A DNA stretch of 64,000 nucleotides, taken from a virus. This document shows, piece by piece, positions 7,055-14,477 of the stretch (its first letter is position 1; every line of letters begins with the position of its first letter). A program made the position numbers and the translations under genes. The stretch is taken from IMG/VR virus record IMGVR_UViG_3300021180_000006, positions 1 to 64,000 of that record, one strand, 5' to 3'. The notes under the pieces were generated by a model that saw only the letters and a program-made list of their open reading frames with translations, was not told the origin of the DNA and did no database searches.

Positions 7055-7392
7055 GGGACCTTTCCGATTGGTGGCTTGGCGATGGCGACCGGCTCCTGTC
7101 CCCTCTCGATCCGCCTCCGGTTGCGATGCTCGCGGAAGTCGATGAGGATCGGCCAGCACTGCTCCATGGAAAGCCCGACCTTCTCGCGCAACAGCCACAC
7201 GACAAATTCATCGGAGTCGCTGGCCTCTGCGGCTTCCAGAATCTGGAAGGCAACCTGGCGGGCGGTTTCCGGATCGAGCTGGCAGGTCTTCTCGCCCCAC
7301 TGGAATTGGACGACGCCCTCTCCGCTCCGCGACGAGACCAGGCTGCCGACGTAGAGGGTTTCGCTGTCGGGCTGCTCCGATTGTTCGCTCAT
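7051..7392 (-). CDS. hypothetical protein (113 aa)
   Basis: ATG chosen at 7392 because it gives a 4-base overlap with the upstream gene. The N-terminal half is beta-rich (LYVGSLVSSRSGEGVVQF) and the C-terminal half helical. The GEGVVQFQWGEKTCQL part resembles a small SH3-like barrel. No certain family. Confidence 0.65.
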   Translation of the reverse strand: MSEQSEQPDSETLYVGSLVSSRSGEGVVQFQWGEKTCQLDPETARQVAFQILEAAEASDSDEFVVWLLREKVGLSMEQCWPILIDFREHRNRRRIERGQEPVAIAKPPIGKVP

Positions 7393-7547
7393 CTTTTGTC
7401 GCCCTTCCTCTTGCGCCGTTTCACTTGCACCCATACGCCATTGCGCAGTTCGCAATCCAGCGATCGCGGCGGCGTCCGCAGCGTCTTGCCCTTCACGGTG
7501 AAGGTCACGGCTCCGATCGACATTTTGATCCGCGCGCGGGTTTTCAT
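7389..7547 (-). CDS. very small basic protein (52 aa)
   Basis: ATG 7547; 4-base overlap with the downstream gene. Ends with KRRKRKGDKR, so likely nucleic-acid binding. No family recognised. Confidence 0.6.
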   Translation of the reverse strand: MKTRARIKMSIGAVTFTVKGKTLRTPPRSLDCELRNGVWVQVKRRKRKGDKR

Positions 7548-7551
7548 GTTT

Positions 7552-8091
7552 TTACGGGTATTGCGAAAAAAGACCGCTGTCGCCGATCGGGACGGATTCG
7601 ACCGGATGATCGGCCATCGCCTCTTTGATGAGCGTGTCGGGAACGTCGAACAATCCTTGACGCCCCCGGAACGGGATGGGCTGCTGAAGCGCTTCAATCT
7701 CCGTCAGCTTCCAGGCGAAACGTCCCGGCGCGTAGTCTCCAAAAAGCCGCTGCGGCGCAGAGACGTGAATGAAGTCGCGCCCATCGACCAGGATCGCGTT
7801 ACCCTGTCCCTCCGTCCAACCGTTCTTGGCGTGGGTCGGCAAACATCGCTCCAGACGGCAGACGCAGACAATCGCGCCGTGCGGAATCAAACGCAGGTGC
7901 AATGGCAACCCGGCTTTTTTGAAGGCGTCAGCGCAGGCGATCTCTCCAGCAGCACTCAACATTCCATTCGTCTTTGAAGCGTGAATCGCCAGACGGCCGC
8001 GGAATGAAGTGGACCAACTCCGAGTCTCATAGCACTTCGCGCCGATCGCGATGAGGCTCGCCCAAGGTTGCCAGAGACTGATTGCCTTCAT
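7552..8091 (-). CDS. ASCH-domain protein (179 aa)
   Basis: ATG 8091 is preceded by GGGAG. The N-terminus MKAISLWQPWASLIAIGAK followed by YETRSWST and FRGRLAIHAS is the hallmark start of ASCH-fold (PUA-like) proteins of phages and bacteria, which bind or modify RNA; some hydrolyse N4-acetylcytidine. The end (GDYAPGRFAWKLTEIEAL...IPFRGRQGLFDVPD) also fits the family. It is the first gene of the long leftward group. The substrate is unknown. A second ASCH-like protein is at 16862-17515. Confidence 0.85.
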   Translation of the reverse strand: MKAISLWQPWASLIAIGAKCYETRSWSTSFRGRLAIHASKTNGMLSAAGEIACADAFKKAGLPLHLRLIPHGAIVCVCRLERCLPTHAKNGWTEGQGNAILVDGRDFIHVSAPQRLFGDYAPGRFAWKLTEIEALQQPIPFRGRQGLFDVPDTLIKEAMADHPVESVPIGDSGLFSQYP

Positions 8092-8221
8092 CGTCGTCTC
8101 CCGAAAACCAAGACTCCCCGACTTCCAGCTTGCCAGACTCCCCCGGTTCCCCGATGACCGGATCGGTCTTGAGAGCACGAATAACTACTGTCCCAAGCCC
8201 ATTGTCTCCGATACAGCGGCT
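8092..8221. promoter_or_regulatory. divergent control region between ASCH and parA genes
   Basis: 130 bases with no gene, from which the leftward small-gene block and the rightward partition module are both transcribed. I see no convincing -35/-10 pair and no clear Shine-Dalgarno for parA. A partition centromere could also be here but no iterated repeat is visible. Confidence 0.35.
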
Positions 8222-8956
8222 ATGCAACTCCTCACCGTCCTCAATCAATCCGGCGGCTGCGGCAAGACGACGGCGGCGGTGCATTTGGCCTGCTGGCTGG
8301 CCGAGCGGAATGCCAATGTCGCCTTCATCGACGCCGATCCGCAAGCGCGGAGCACCCACTGGCTCAAACGCGCCGCCCCGGGAATCCTCTGCCTGCCGGC
8401 GATCGAAGCGGGCGAGGTGCACGACGCCGTCGAACGTCTCAAAGCGGGGGATGACCTCACCGTGATCGCCGATGCCAAGCCGGGACTGGACGGGGCGGCG
8501 CTCGAGCTTTTGAAACTGTCCGATCGCGTCTACATGCCCATCGTCCCCAGCGAGATCAATCTCGATTCGACCGCTCAGGCCCTGGCGACGATGAAGGCGC
8601 TGGAGGTGCGCAAGCCGGTGGTGCTGTATCTGTCGATCGTCGATCCCGGCGGGGAAGCCACGCGGGCGCGATTGAGACTGGCGGAATTGGCTCGCGAGTC
8701 GGGGGGGCCCGGCGTCACGGCTGCGGCGGCGTCGATCGGCAGACGGATGGTCTTTCGCGCCGCCTACTCGCACGGAACCGTCGCCTGGCGGATGAAGGCC
8801 GTGTCGTCGTCGTGGTCGAATCCGGCCAAGCTCGCCTGTGCCGAACTGGACGCCCTGTTTACGGAGATCCTGCCCCATGGAATCCTCGCAATCGATCGCC
8901 CCGCCGCCTCTGCCTCTGACCTCCAGGACGCTGACCGCTACCACGTCGCTGCCTGA
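8222..8956 (+). CDS. parA: ParA-type partition ATPase
   Basis: 244 aa from ATG 8222. The N-terminus holds the Walker A motif QSGGCGKTT (residues 9-17) and FIDADPQ a little later, as in ParA/MinD-family ATPases that position plasmid or phage DNA on the nucleoid. The usual signature lysine of the deviant Walker A motif (KGGxxKTT) is replaced by Ser10, so either this is a divergent ParA or ATP-dimer chemistry differs. Size matches small ParA proteins without an N-terminal HTH. The next gene, overlapping by 80 bases, encodes an RHH-like partner, as in ParA-ParG type systems. Confidence 0.85.
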   Translation: MQLLTVLNQSGGCGKTTAAVHLACWLAERNANVAFIDADPQARSTHWLKRAAPGILCLPAIEAGEVHDAVERLKAGDDLTVIADAKPGLDGAALELLKLSDRVYMPIVPSEINLDSTAQALATMKALEVRKPVVLYLSIVDPGGEATRARLRLAELARESGGPGVTAAAASIGRRMVFRAAYSHGTVAWRMKAVSSSWSNPAKLACAELDALFTEILPHGILAIDRPAASASDLQDADRYHVAA

Positions 8957-9326
8957 GAACGTGAGACGGGCGCTGACCCTGCCGCCGACGCCGCAGCTTT
9001 CACAGGCTGCGCAGACGGACACAGATGGGCACAGACAAGCCCGGACTACAGGCGTGTCGTCAACGCGAGCGGATGAACCACAGGCGGGTATTCCGCCGAA
9101 GCGCCGCAAAGACAAGGGCGTGCTGCTCACGCGGGATGAATCGGAAAGACTGCGCACGTTGTCAGTGGACATTCCTGAATCCTTGTACGACTCGCTCACC
9201 GTGGCGGTGGCGGCGGCGCGGTTGCAGAAGCGCAAAGAGCACAACTCCCTGCGCTCGATCGCGGCGGAGGCATTGGGCAAGTGGCTGGAGGAGAACGATC
9301 AGCATGTGTTCAACCGGGGGGATTGA
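8877..9326 (+). CDS. ParG/RHH-like partition partner or repressor (149 aa)
   Basis: ATG 8877 lies within the end of parA. The first 90 residues are Pro/Thr/Gln-rich and probably disordered, and residues about 100-147 (LRTLSVDIPESLYDSLTVAV..., LRSIAAEALGKWLEEN) fit a ribbon-helix-helix fold. A flexible arm plus an RHH domain next to a small ParA is the standard arrangement of centromere-binding ParG-like proteins that also repress the operon. Inference from pattern and context. Confidence 0.7.
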   Translation: MESSQSIAPPPLPLTSRTLTATTSLPENVRRALTLPPTPQLSQAAQTDTDGHRQARTTGVSSTRADEPQAGIPPKRRKDKGVLLTRDESERLRTLSVDIPESLYDSLTVAVAAARLQKRKEHNSLRSIAAEALGKWLEENDQHVFNRGD

Positions 9327-9613
9327 AAAGGCAATGACTTACTTGACTCACCATTGAAATCCACGCCATTCGGAATTTGATGAACAACGTCCTCTCGACG
9401 TGGCCTGGCGTTCGCGTATCGACGGCTTGAGCAGCAAGTCGCGGGGATCGCCGACCCGCCTTTAACCTGTCCGCCAACGTTCCGACTCTCGTAGGAGCTA
9501 CCCGCCGAGTCGCCATTGGTCGAAGGAATGCTGATGCACACTTCATTGCCAAGGTCGAGCGGGGCTAAAGCGTTGCTTCGTTGGTGAGTCAAGTAAGTCA
9601 TTACGATTGAAAA
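9321..9613. mobile_element. 270-bp segment bounded by 21-bp perfect inverted repeats
   Basis: Left end 9333-9353 (AATGACTTACTTGACTCACC and one more base) and right end 9582-9602 are exact reverse complements. The segment is flanked by a direct 9-bp repeat GATTGAAAA at 9321-9329 and 9605-9613, 2-3 bases outside the inverted repeats. No convincing gene is inside. The structure fits a MITE-like non-autonomous element, or an invertible switch, or a partition/replication site; which one cannot be decided here. Confidence 0.6.
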
Positions 9614-9615
9614 CA

Positions 9616-9876
9616 CTAAACCCCGATCTCCGCATCCCGCTTATCCTGTACCCTCCTACACGCCCGCGCCACTTCCAGCGTCTGCCGCGCAATCGGCCAG
9701 TCCTTATTGCCGGGGTGGCGAAGTCTCCTGACCACGCGCACCGCCTCCTCCCATGACGCCTGACAGGCGCTGCACAGATCGGCCGCCACCCAGGAGCACC
9801 CTCCCTCACAGGCGTCGTTCTGCGTACAGCCACAGACACAGCAGCTTGGCTCGTCGGGTTCGGTGCGGCGGGTCAT
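9616..9876 (-). CDS. Cys-rich zinc-binding protein (86 aa)
   Basis: ATG 9876 gives MTRRTEPDEPSCCVCGCTQN followed by DACEGGCSWVAADLCSAC, a dense cysteine motif that recurs in many phage proteins of unknown role. Helical, basic C-terminal half. It ends 3 bases from the flanking repeat of the inverted-repeat segment, so that element may have landed just at its 3' end. Confidence 0.75.
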   Translation of the reverse strand: MTRRTEPDEPSCCVCGCTQNDACEGGCSWVAADLCSACQASWEEAVRVVRRLRHPGNKDWPIARQTLEVARACRRVQDKRDAEIGV

Positions 9877-10227
9877 GGGGCTCCAATCCTTCGCGCATAA
9901 AAGCGCTCTCCTAGTGACGACATTCAATATGTATGGGAATCGAACTTAACCGGACCGCGAAACCGTCCGGCGGCTGAGGTGAGCTGCTGAAACCGATCGG
10001 CATCCTAGCGAGCGGCGGCGGGAGAGCAAACAAAAAATTCGCGAGAGATTTCTGTCCCCGTTTCGCGCCGGCGTCCAAGTTCATCATAGCCAGCGCCCGA
10101 TCCCCGCCTGCCAAGTGACGCGCCGGTCATTCAATGTGTGCAAAATGGACGGTCCTTCACAATTCGTTTGCAATCGCGAAAGCGCGGCGTGTAGCATCGC
10201 GAAGATTGCATTTCAGGGATGTTGCTT
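9877..10227. other. intergenic control region
   Basis: 350 bases without a supportable gene between divergent genes. It contains a hairpin at about 9952-9972 (CCGGAC/GTCCGG arms), a purine-rich stretch, and the promoter at 10168-10197. The minus-strand segment around 9968-9995 would encode QQLTSAAG, also found at the end of the small ORF at 11590-11742, suggesting a decayed copy of that gene. Confidence 0.45.
10168..10197 (+). promoter_or_regulatory. sigma70-like promoter, TTGCAA-N18-TAGCAT
   Basis: TTGCAA at 10168-10173 and TAGCAT at 10192-10197, 18-base spacer, about 30 bases before the preferred ATG at 10228. Shares its -35 with the promoter at 2884. Confidence 0.55.
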
Positions 10228-10485
10228 ATGTCGAGTTTCGCAGGGACGCGGGATGATGTTTTGAAATTGGGGGCTGGCGTTCAGTTGCAGGTGCGGTTCG
10301 TTCCACGGCGGGAGATTCCCAGGGGATGCAGCGGACTTGCGGATTTCAAACGGGGCGTGCTTCTTCTGCCGGACGGGGGCGATGAAACGGACCGGAGAAC
10401 GCGATTACTCAAGGCCATCAACCGGCTGATCGCACTGGAAGCAAACCGCGCCAACGAGCGCGGCGCTCTCATTTCTCGCGCTTGA
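10228..10485 (+). CDS. hypothetical protein (85 aa)
   Basis: ATG 10228 is preferred over ATG 10219 because CAGGGA then stands at correct Shine-Dalgarno distance. Alpha/beta composition, charged C-terminus. It overlaps the convergent gene 10469-10774 by 17 bases. No family recognised. Confidence 0.65.
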   Translation: MSSFAGTRDDVLKLGAGVQLQVRFVPRREIPRGCSGLADFKRGVLLLPDGGDETDRRTRLLKAINRLIALEANRANERGALISRA

Positions 10486-10774
10486 CCCTTAGCGGGTGGT
10501 CCGGCTCGGAACTCTTGCGGCCGGGCCGTCCCTTGGGCATGGGCTTGCGGACCTGAATTTCCCCTTCGATGACCGCCGTGAAAAACTTCGCGCTCGCCTC
10601 CAGGAACGGCGCTTTCATGTCCGGGGGAATCATCCCGATCATCGTCTGACGGACGGAGCCGGGGGCGGCCTCCAAGAAGAAGAGAAGCCGCTGGATCAAA
10701 TCCGTTTTGCTGATCCGATAGTCGCGCAGCACATCTTCGGCGATCTTGTCGGCCTCGTCGGTCAACGGGGTCAT
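10469..10774 (-). CDS. hypothetical protein (101 aa)
   Basis: Start at ATG 10774, as sequence further upstream lies in the AT-rich control region. Helical and acidic in the N-terminal half (MTPLTDEADKIAEDVLRDY), with a strongly basic tail (PMPKGRPGRKSSE). The layout of a helical domain plus basic tail suggests a DNA-binding accessory protein. No family recognised. Confidence 0.65.
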   Translation of the reverse strand: MTPLTDEADKIAEDVLRDYRISKTDLIQRLLFFLEAAPGSVRQTMIGMIPPDMKAPFLEASAKFFTAVIEGEIQVRKPMPKGRPGRKSSEPDHPLRVKREK

Positions 10775-10946
10775 GTTCCGCCGCGGCTTTGCCTGTTTTG
10801 TATTCACGGCGCGGAAGTTAGCACAAATCAGCATGATGTAAAATAAGTTTTTTTGCGCAAGTCGATGCGTCACACGCCATTGCGTTTACATAAATGCTAA
10901 TAGTGTAAAATAACAGTTGAATACTGTAAAACGCTTCGGTACATCT
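10775..10946. promoter_or_regulatory. AT-rich divergent promoter/operator region
   Basis: The most AT-rich stretch of this part. TTTACA (10885-10890) and TAAAAT (10906-10911) could form a short-spaced rightward promoter. CAGTTGAATACTG (10914-10926) is a near palindrome and a possible operator for one of the small DNA-binding proteins encoded next to it. Confidence 0.4.
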
Positions 10947-11141
10947 ATGGCCATGAAGATGGCCCGGACGTTCAGGCGAAACGCTTTTCTGGGAATCAGG
11001 ATGCCCGAGGACGACAAAAAGCGGTTGTTCGAGGTGTCACGCCGCAAGCGCCGTGATGCTTCGAGTCACGCCCTCGAATTCATCATGGATGGCGTTTCAC
11101 GTCTGGAGCGCGAATTCCGGTCCCAGCCGGCCGAGGAATAG
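10947..11141 (+). CDS. small Arc/RHH-like DNA-binding protein (64 aa)
   Basis: ATG 10947 (another in-frame ATG follows at 10953). The centre NAFLGIRMPEDDKKRLFEVS then ASSHALEFIMDGVSRLE fits strand-helix-helix of the RHH fold. Followed 16 bases later by a second RHH-like gene. Likely repressor or copy-control protein. Confidence 0.6.
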   Translation: MAMKMARTFRRNAFLGIRMPEDDKKRLFEVSRRKRRDASSHALEFIMDGVSRLEREFRSQPAEE

Positions 11142-11157
11142 GCACAGGAGAACGCAT

Positions 11158-11346
11158 ATGGCCAAAAAGCCAGTGGCAAAGAGCGACGAACTGGTTCCCG
11201 TCACCGCGTACCTCGAAAAGTCGATCTTGGCAGAACTCGACCAGGCCGCGAGAGAAACGCGCCGATCGCGCACGCAGATGATCGCCCGACTGATCGACGA
11301 GGGATTGAAATCGCGTGAAGGTAAAGAGCTTGTGAGGACCGGATGA
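11158..11346 (+). CDS. CopG-like ribbon-helix-helix protein (62 aa)
   Basis: ATG 11158 with AGGAG at 7 bases. LVPVTAYLEKSILAELDQAA and RRSRTQMIARLIDEGL match the CopG/RHH pattern of a short strand, helix 1 and helix 2. Such proteins repress their own operon or control plasmid copy number. Adjacent to another RHH gene and near the integrase, so a regulator of integration or replication is plausible. Confidence 0.75.
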   Translation: MAKKPVAKSDELVPVTAYLEKSILAELDQAARETRRSRTQMIARLIDEGLKSREGKELVRTG

Positions 11347-11347
11347 A

Positions 11348-11593
11348 TCACAATGGAAACGCCCTAAATAAAACGGCCCGTCGTCCTTGGAGCGGACGGC
11401 GGGCCAGATCACGAACGACATGAAAAGCGTAGACACGTCTATTGCGAATTTCAACGGCCTGAGCCGTCAGGAAAACCGGAAGTCTACCCGGCCCACGTGC
11501 CTTCCAAACCCGGTATTTGATCGGGCCTTTACGGTATCGCGTGAACCACGGCGAACCCGGCGCAGCGTCTGCGCCATCGCCATTCCCGCTCAC
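11348..11593 (-). CDS. possible small protein (81 aa)
   Basis: Leftward ORF whose ATG overlaps the stop of the ORF 11590-11742 (ATGA). Basic, Arg-rich, two parts readable as strands. Support is limited to the coupling and to absence of a better gene in 11347-11740. Confidence 0.4.
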   Translation of the reverse strand: MSGNGDGADAAPGSPWFTRYRKGPIKYRVWKARGPGRLPVFLTAQAVEIRNRRVYAFHVVRDLARRPLQGRRAVLFRAFPL

Positions 11594-11742
11594 CCCTCAG
11601 TCCAGAAAGGAGGCGGTGCGGATTCTTTCCCGGCGGCTGACGTGAGCTGCTGACTCTTGCGACAGGCGCCACAATAGAAGCACGCCCCGCCGGGCGGTCG
11701 AAAGATCGCAGCGGCGGGTTTGCGGGGGCTGAGGTGAACCAT
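11590..11742 (-). CDS. possible 50-aa zinc-knuckle protein
   Basis: ATG at 11742 faces the rightward gene start at 11741, so the start codons overlap on opposite strands. Contains GACFYCGACRKSQQLTSAAG: three cysteines within seven residues. The QQLTSAAG string is also encoded near 9980, hinting at a duplicated or decayed relative. Confidence 0.4.
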   Translation of the reverse strand: MVHLSPRKPAAAIFRPPGGACFYCGACRKSQQLTSAAGKESAPPPFWTEG

Positions 11743-12049
11743 GGCTGACAGGGACAAGGCTGACGGCGACAGGCCAACCGATCGCAAGCGTCTGCCGATC
11801 CGGGAAGCGGCGCGGCTCGTCGGCCGCGATTATCGCTACCTGCGCAAGCTGGCGCTGGAGCTACAGGTCCGGTCCTACCGCCGCGGCGGAACCGCCCGGC
11901 GTCCGTGGCTGGAATTCTACCTGGACGAATTGCGGGCCGATCTGGACAAGGCCGAGCAGTTCAAGCGCGTCGCCGCTTCCGTCCCCCCCCGGAAGCCGCG
12001 GGTTTCTTCGGTTTCTTCGGCTTTGCATCCCGCCGCGGCGGCGATGTGA
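11741..12049 (+). CDS. excisionase-like HTH protein (102 aa)
   Basis: ATG 11741 with GAGGTGA 4-5 bases upstream. Residues about 16-60 (KRLPIREAARLVGRDYRYLR, then WLEFYLDELRADLDK) fit the winged MerR/excisionase type HTH of recombination directionality factors. It is convergent with and overlaps the integrase gene by 89 bases; placement beside an integrase is the strongest argument for a directionality role. Could instead be a repressor. Confidence 0.6.
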   Translation: MADRDKADGDRPTDRKRLPIREAARLVGRDYRYLRKLALELQVRSYRRGGTARRPWLEFYLDELRADLDKAEQFKRVAASVPPRKPRVSSVSSALHPAAAAM

Positions 12050-13385
12050 AGGCCGCCGTCCAGACGGCATCGACCAATTCGCGGAGCCGGTCGAGCCCGA
12101 GGTGTTCGAGATAGTTTTCGACGAGAACGGAATCGTTTTGGTGCCCCATGACAATCTCAACTTCCTCCCGATAACCCGGCGGGGCCAGGTTGGGAAAGGT
12201 CGTGCGCAGCGAGCGGAACCCGCGGCCATCGGCATCGCCGCTGAATTTGATCCGCCGCCGTCTCGATCCCTGCCTCATCGTGTTTTCGATGACGATCGGC
12301 TTCTGTCGCAACCCGGCCCGCTCGCTCAAGCGCCGCCAGCGCTGCGAGAGGGCGTCGATGGCATTGGACAAACCCGGCCGCGCCAAACTTGCCTTGAGCC
12401 GGATCAGCGGCAGCCCGTTGCTGGTCAGAAAAAACAACTCGCCGTTGCTGTTGGTGCCGTCGCCGTTGTCTGCCGCTTGATTGGCATCCGCTCCATTGGC
12501 CCTTTGCGGCCGTTGGTATTTCTTGAGCAGCTTGAGCAGCTCGGGGCGCATGGGGATGACCCGGCGCACCTTCCCCTCTTTGCGGCGCCGGTAGTCGATG
12601 ACGCCGCGCTCCCAGTCGATCAGGTGCGACGAGAAGTTGGCGATGTCGCTGTTGTCCATGGCCCCGTTGATCCCCAGGGCGATCCACAGGCGCTCGGTAT
12701 CGTCCGCGTTTTTCCACAGGGCCTGGATCTCCGCCGGGGTGTAGCTCTTGATGATGCTCAGCCGGCGGTCGCGATGACGCTGCTGGCTGGGGCGCTTGAA
12801 GAACGTCCCGAACTTGGGCACGGTTTCCAGAAGATCGTCCTCGACGCACCAGCGGAAAAAGGCGCGGAGATAGGCGACGTGCCGGGCCAGAACGCAGGGG
12901 GCGCAGCCGATCAGCGTCTTGGCATATTGCGTGAAGTCGCCGGCGCCCATTTCCGCGATAGGTCGGTCGGCGCCGACGCACTTGCCGAAGCGGCTCAGGG
13001 TGCGGATGTAGTCGGCCCGCGTCACCGGGGCCAGCGACCGCGGCGTGCCGTGCTTGACGCGATGATCGAGGTAGTCAAAGAACCGGGCGGCGGCCTGGCG
13101 AAGCGTCGCCGTTCCCAGCGTGGCGATGGCGTCGGCCGAGCGCTCGAGGTTGGCGTCGATCTCTTTGCGGAGCGATTCCCACACGCCTTCGACCTCGTCC
13201 GGCGCCGTCTTGCGTCCACAGACGAAGCGCGTGCGGTCGAGATACCAGCGAACGTAACCGTCCCGCGTGAGAGAGAAGGTCGCGAGCAAACGCTGGCGAA
13301 GCCCGGCGTGCATCGGGGCCGCGTCAAACCAGTCGGGGACGTGCTTGTGGGGAACGGGCTGGTCGGGCCTGGGCATGCCGCCCAT
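11961..13385 (-). CDS. int: tyrosine recombinase / phage integrase (planctomycete-type)
   Basis: 474 aa. N-terminal SAM-like DNA-binding domain (RDGYVRWYLDRTRFVCGR about 40-60, core-binding about 90-190) and C-terminal catalytic domain. Identifiable motifs are GRGFRSLRTTF (box II Arg region), VMGHQND and NYLEH, with the nucleophile at about Tyr425. The first catalytic Arg is not at its usual place: GINGAMDNSDIANF stands where GLRxxEL is normal, and the H of HxLR is Arg. This departure is known from a large recombinase group in planctomycetes. It probably catalyses integration at the tRNA-Phe site whose 3' end lies just upstream (13467-13508). Very basic C-terminal tail. Confidence 0.88.
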   Translation of the reverse strand: MGGMPRPDQPVPHKHVPDWFDAAPMHAGLRQRLLATFSLTRDGYVRWYLDRTRFVCGRKTAPDEVEGVWESLRKEIDANLERSADAIATLGTATLRQAAARFFDYLDHRVKHGTPRSLAPVTRADYIRTLSRFGKCVGADRPIAEMGAGDFTQYAKTLIGCAPCVLARHVAYLRAFFRWCVEDDLLETVPKFGTFFKRPSQQRHRDRRLSIIKSYTPAEIQALWKNADDTERLWIALGINGAMDNSDIANFSSHLIDWERGVIDYRRRKEGKVRRVIPMRPELLKLLKKYQRPQRANGADANQAADNGDGTNSNGELFFLTSNGLPLIRLKASLARPGLSNAIDALSQRWRRLSERAGLRQKPIVIENTMRQGSRRRRIKFSGDADGRGFRSLRTTFPNLAPPGYREEVEIVMGHQNDSVLVENYLEHLGLDRLRELVDAVWTAAFTSPPRRDAKPKKPKKPAASGGGRKRRRA

Positions 13386-13651
13386 TATGGTTTTGCCTTA
13401 TGGTTACGGCAAGTTCTGCGGGATTCCCCTTGTTTTTCCGCTTCAATCGCACGGATGACCGGGGGGCTGAAAATCCATGTGTCGGCGGTTCAATTCCGCC
13501 CCTACCCAGTCCCCTGCGGACCGCACCATAACCGTGAATTTACCGCCTATTTCTTCACTTCGTCGCCATCGGGCGAGATGCGCAGAACTGCGCCAAAAAG
13601 TCCAAACCCTGCGCTAACAAAGGGCGGCTCACATTATGGTTTCCTTATGGG
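13385..13651. promoter_or_regulatory. attP arm region with repeated TTATGGT boxes
   Basis: TTATGGT occurs at 13385-13391, 13398-13404, inverted at 13525-13531, at 13634-13640, and as TTATGGG at 13645-13651, that is, on both sides of the tRNA fragment. Pairs of boxes spaced by 11-13 bases (one helical turn) are what arm-type integrase binding sites look like. The first pair overlaps the integrase start, so integrase binding could autoregulate. No gene is supported in 13386-13763. Confidence 0.6.
13467..13508 (+). other. tRNA-Phe 3'-end fragment (attP core)
   Basis: From the anticodon loop CTGAAAA (anticodon GAA) through half-stem TCCAT, variable loop GTGTC (identical to that of bacterial tRNA-Phe), a perfect T-arm GGCGG-TTCAATT-CCGCC, and acceptor strand CCTACCC plus discriminator A. 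The 5' half of the tRNA is absent: no GGGTAGG is found upstream and the bases before CTGAAAA do not pair with TCCAT. It is therefore not a functional tRNA but the part a phage carries to restore the host gene after insertion. Confidence 0.8.
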
Positions 13652-13946
13652 AAACCGTCCCCAAGCTGCTCATGCATTCCGGAAAGTAGGTGCTCGTCAG
13701 CGCCGGGAAATGCCCTCCCGGCGACGTTCTCCTGTCGGTGTGTCTGCCGATGGGAGCCTCACCATGGCGGAGATTCCCACCTCCGCCCGCAACGCTTCCG
13801 CTGGTCCGCGCCCTGATCCCTCCGACCTTCCCCTACCTGAATCGACGGGCAACTCGTGTCCCCCGAGACCCGTCATCCTACCCTGGTCGGAATTCAACGC
13901 CGGGCTGGCGGAAGCGCGTATTTTTACCCGCAAAGGAAGTCAAGTC

Positions 13947-14456
13947 ATGAAAGACCCACAGAATCTCCAGCGCATCACTCTCCAGCGTATCACCGTGGCC
14001 TACAACCGATCGGCCAATGGCCCTGGTCCCTTCGATGTTTCGGAAGTCAACTCGCGGCCGGGCATCGGTTATTTCGGACAGGTCGATCATCCCGAGCGCG
14101 CCGATCGCTTCAATTGGTTCTGCCATCACTTCACCGCGCCGATCATGCTCGTCGACGTCGTCTTTGAGACCTTCCCCGGCTTTCGTTACGGCTGTCTGGA
14201 AACCGGCGTTCTCGGCTTCGCCACCGGCGCCATGATCGACCCGCCTGATTTCGGCGGACAGCCGGCCATCGCCATCAAGTTCGACGGAGAACATTTCGTC
14301 CGAAGGGACGACGGTCACGTCCTCACCCGCTGCCGGCGCTTGCTGCTGACTCCCAAAGGCGCTTATGCCGATCTGGCGGAGCCTGCGCCACAGACCGAAC
14401 GCCATGTCGAACATCGCATCGAACGGGTCCATGCCGAGCTGGCGTCGGGGCGGTAA
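13947..14456 (+). CDS. hypothetical protein (169 aa)
   Basis: ATG 13947 with AAGGA 8 bases upstream; an in-frame ATG at 13764 would add 61 less protein-like residues. Starts MKDPQNLQRITLQRITVAYN; the LQRIT unit is repeated. The rest reads as a beta-rich globular domain. First gene of the long rightward early block. No family recognised. Confidence 0.65.
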   Translation: MKDPQNLQRITLQRITVAYNRSANGPGPFDVSEVNSRPGIGYFGQVDHPERADRFNWFCHHFTAPIMLVDVVFETFPGFRYGCLETGVLGFATGAMIDPPDFGGQPAIAIKFDGEHFVRRDDGHVLTRCRRLLLTPKGAYADLAEPAPQTERHVEHRIERVHAELASGR

Positions 14457-14477
14457 ACGATTCCGAAGGGAAGTCGG

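Noticed and set aside
8027-9280. 417-codon leftward open frame over parA
   Set aside because: Antisense shadow of parA and its partner; no family motif, Arg/Gly-rich.
9321-9613. CRISPR repeats suggested by GATTGAAAA
   Set aside because: Only two 9-bp copies, no repeat-spacer periodicity and no cas genes.
9911-10114. 67-aa leftward ORF
   Set aside because: Poor composition; lies in a regulatory gap and overlaps the start of a better gene.
13467-13508. complete tRNA-Phe gene
   Set aside because: The 5' acceptor strand, D arm and 5' anticodon stem are missing, so it is only an att-type fragment.
12102-14456. 784-codon rightward open frame
   Set aside because: Mostly antisense to the integrase, with low-complexity Arg/Gly/Pro content; only its last 169 codons (from 13947) are a real gene.
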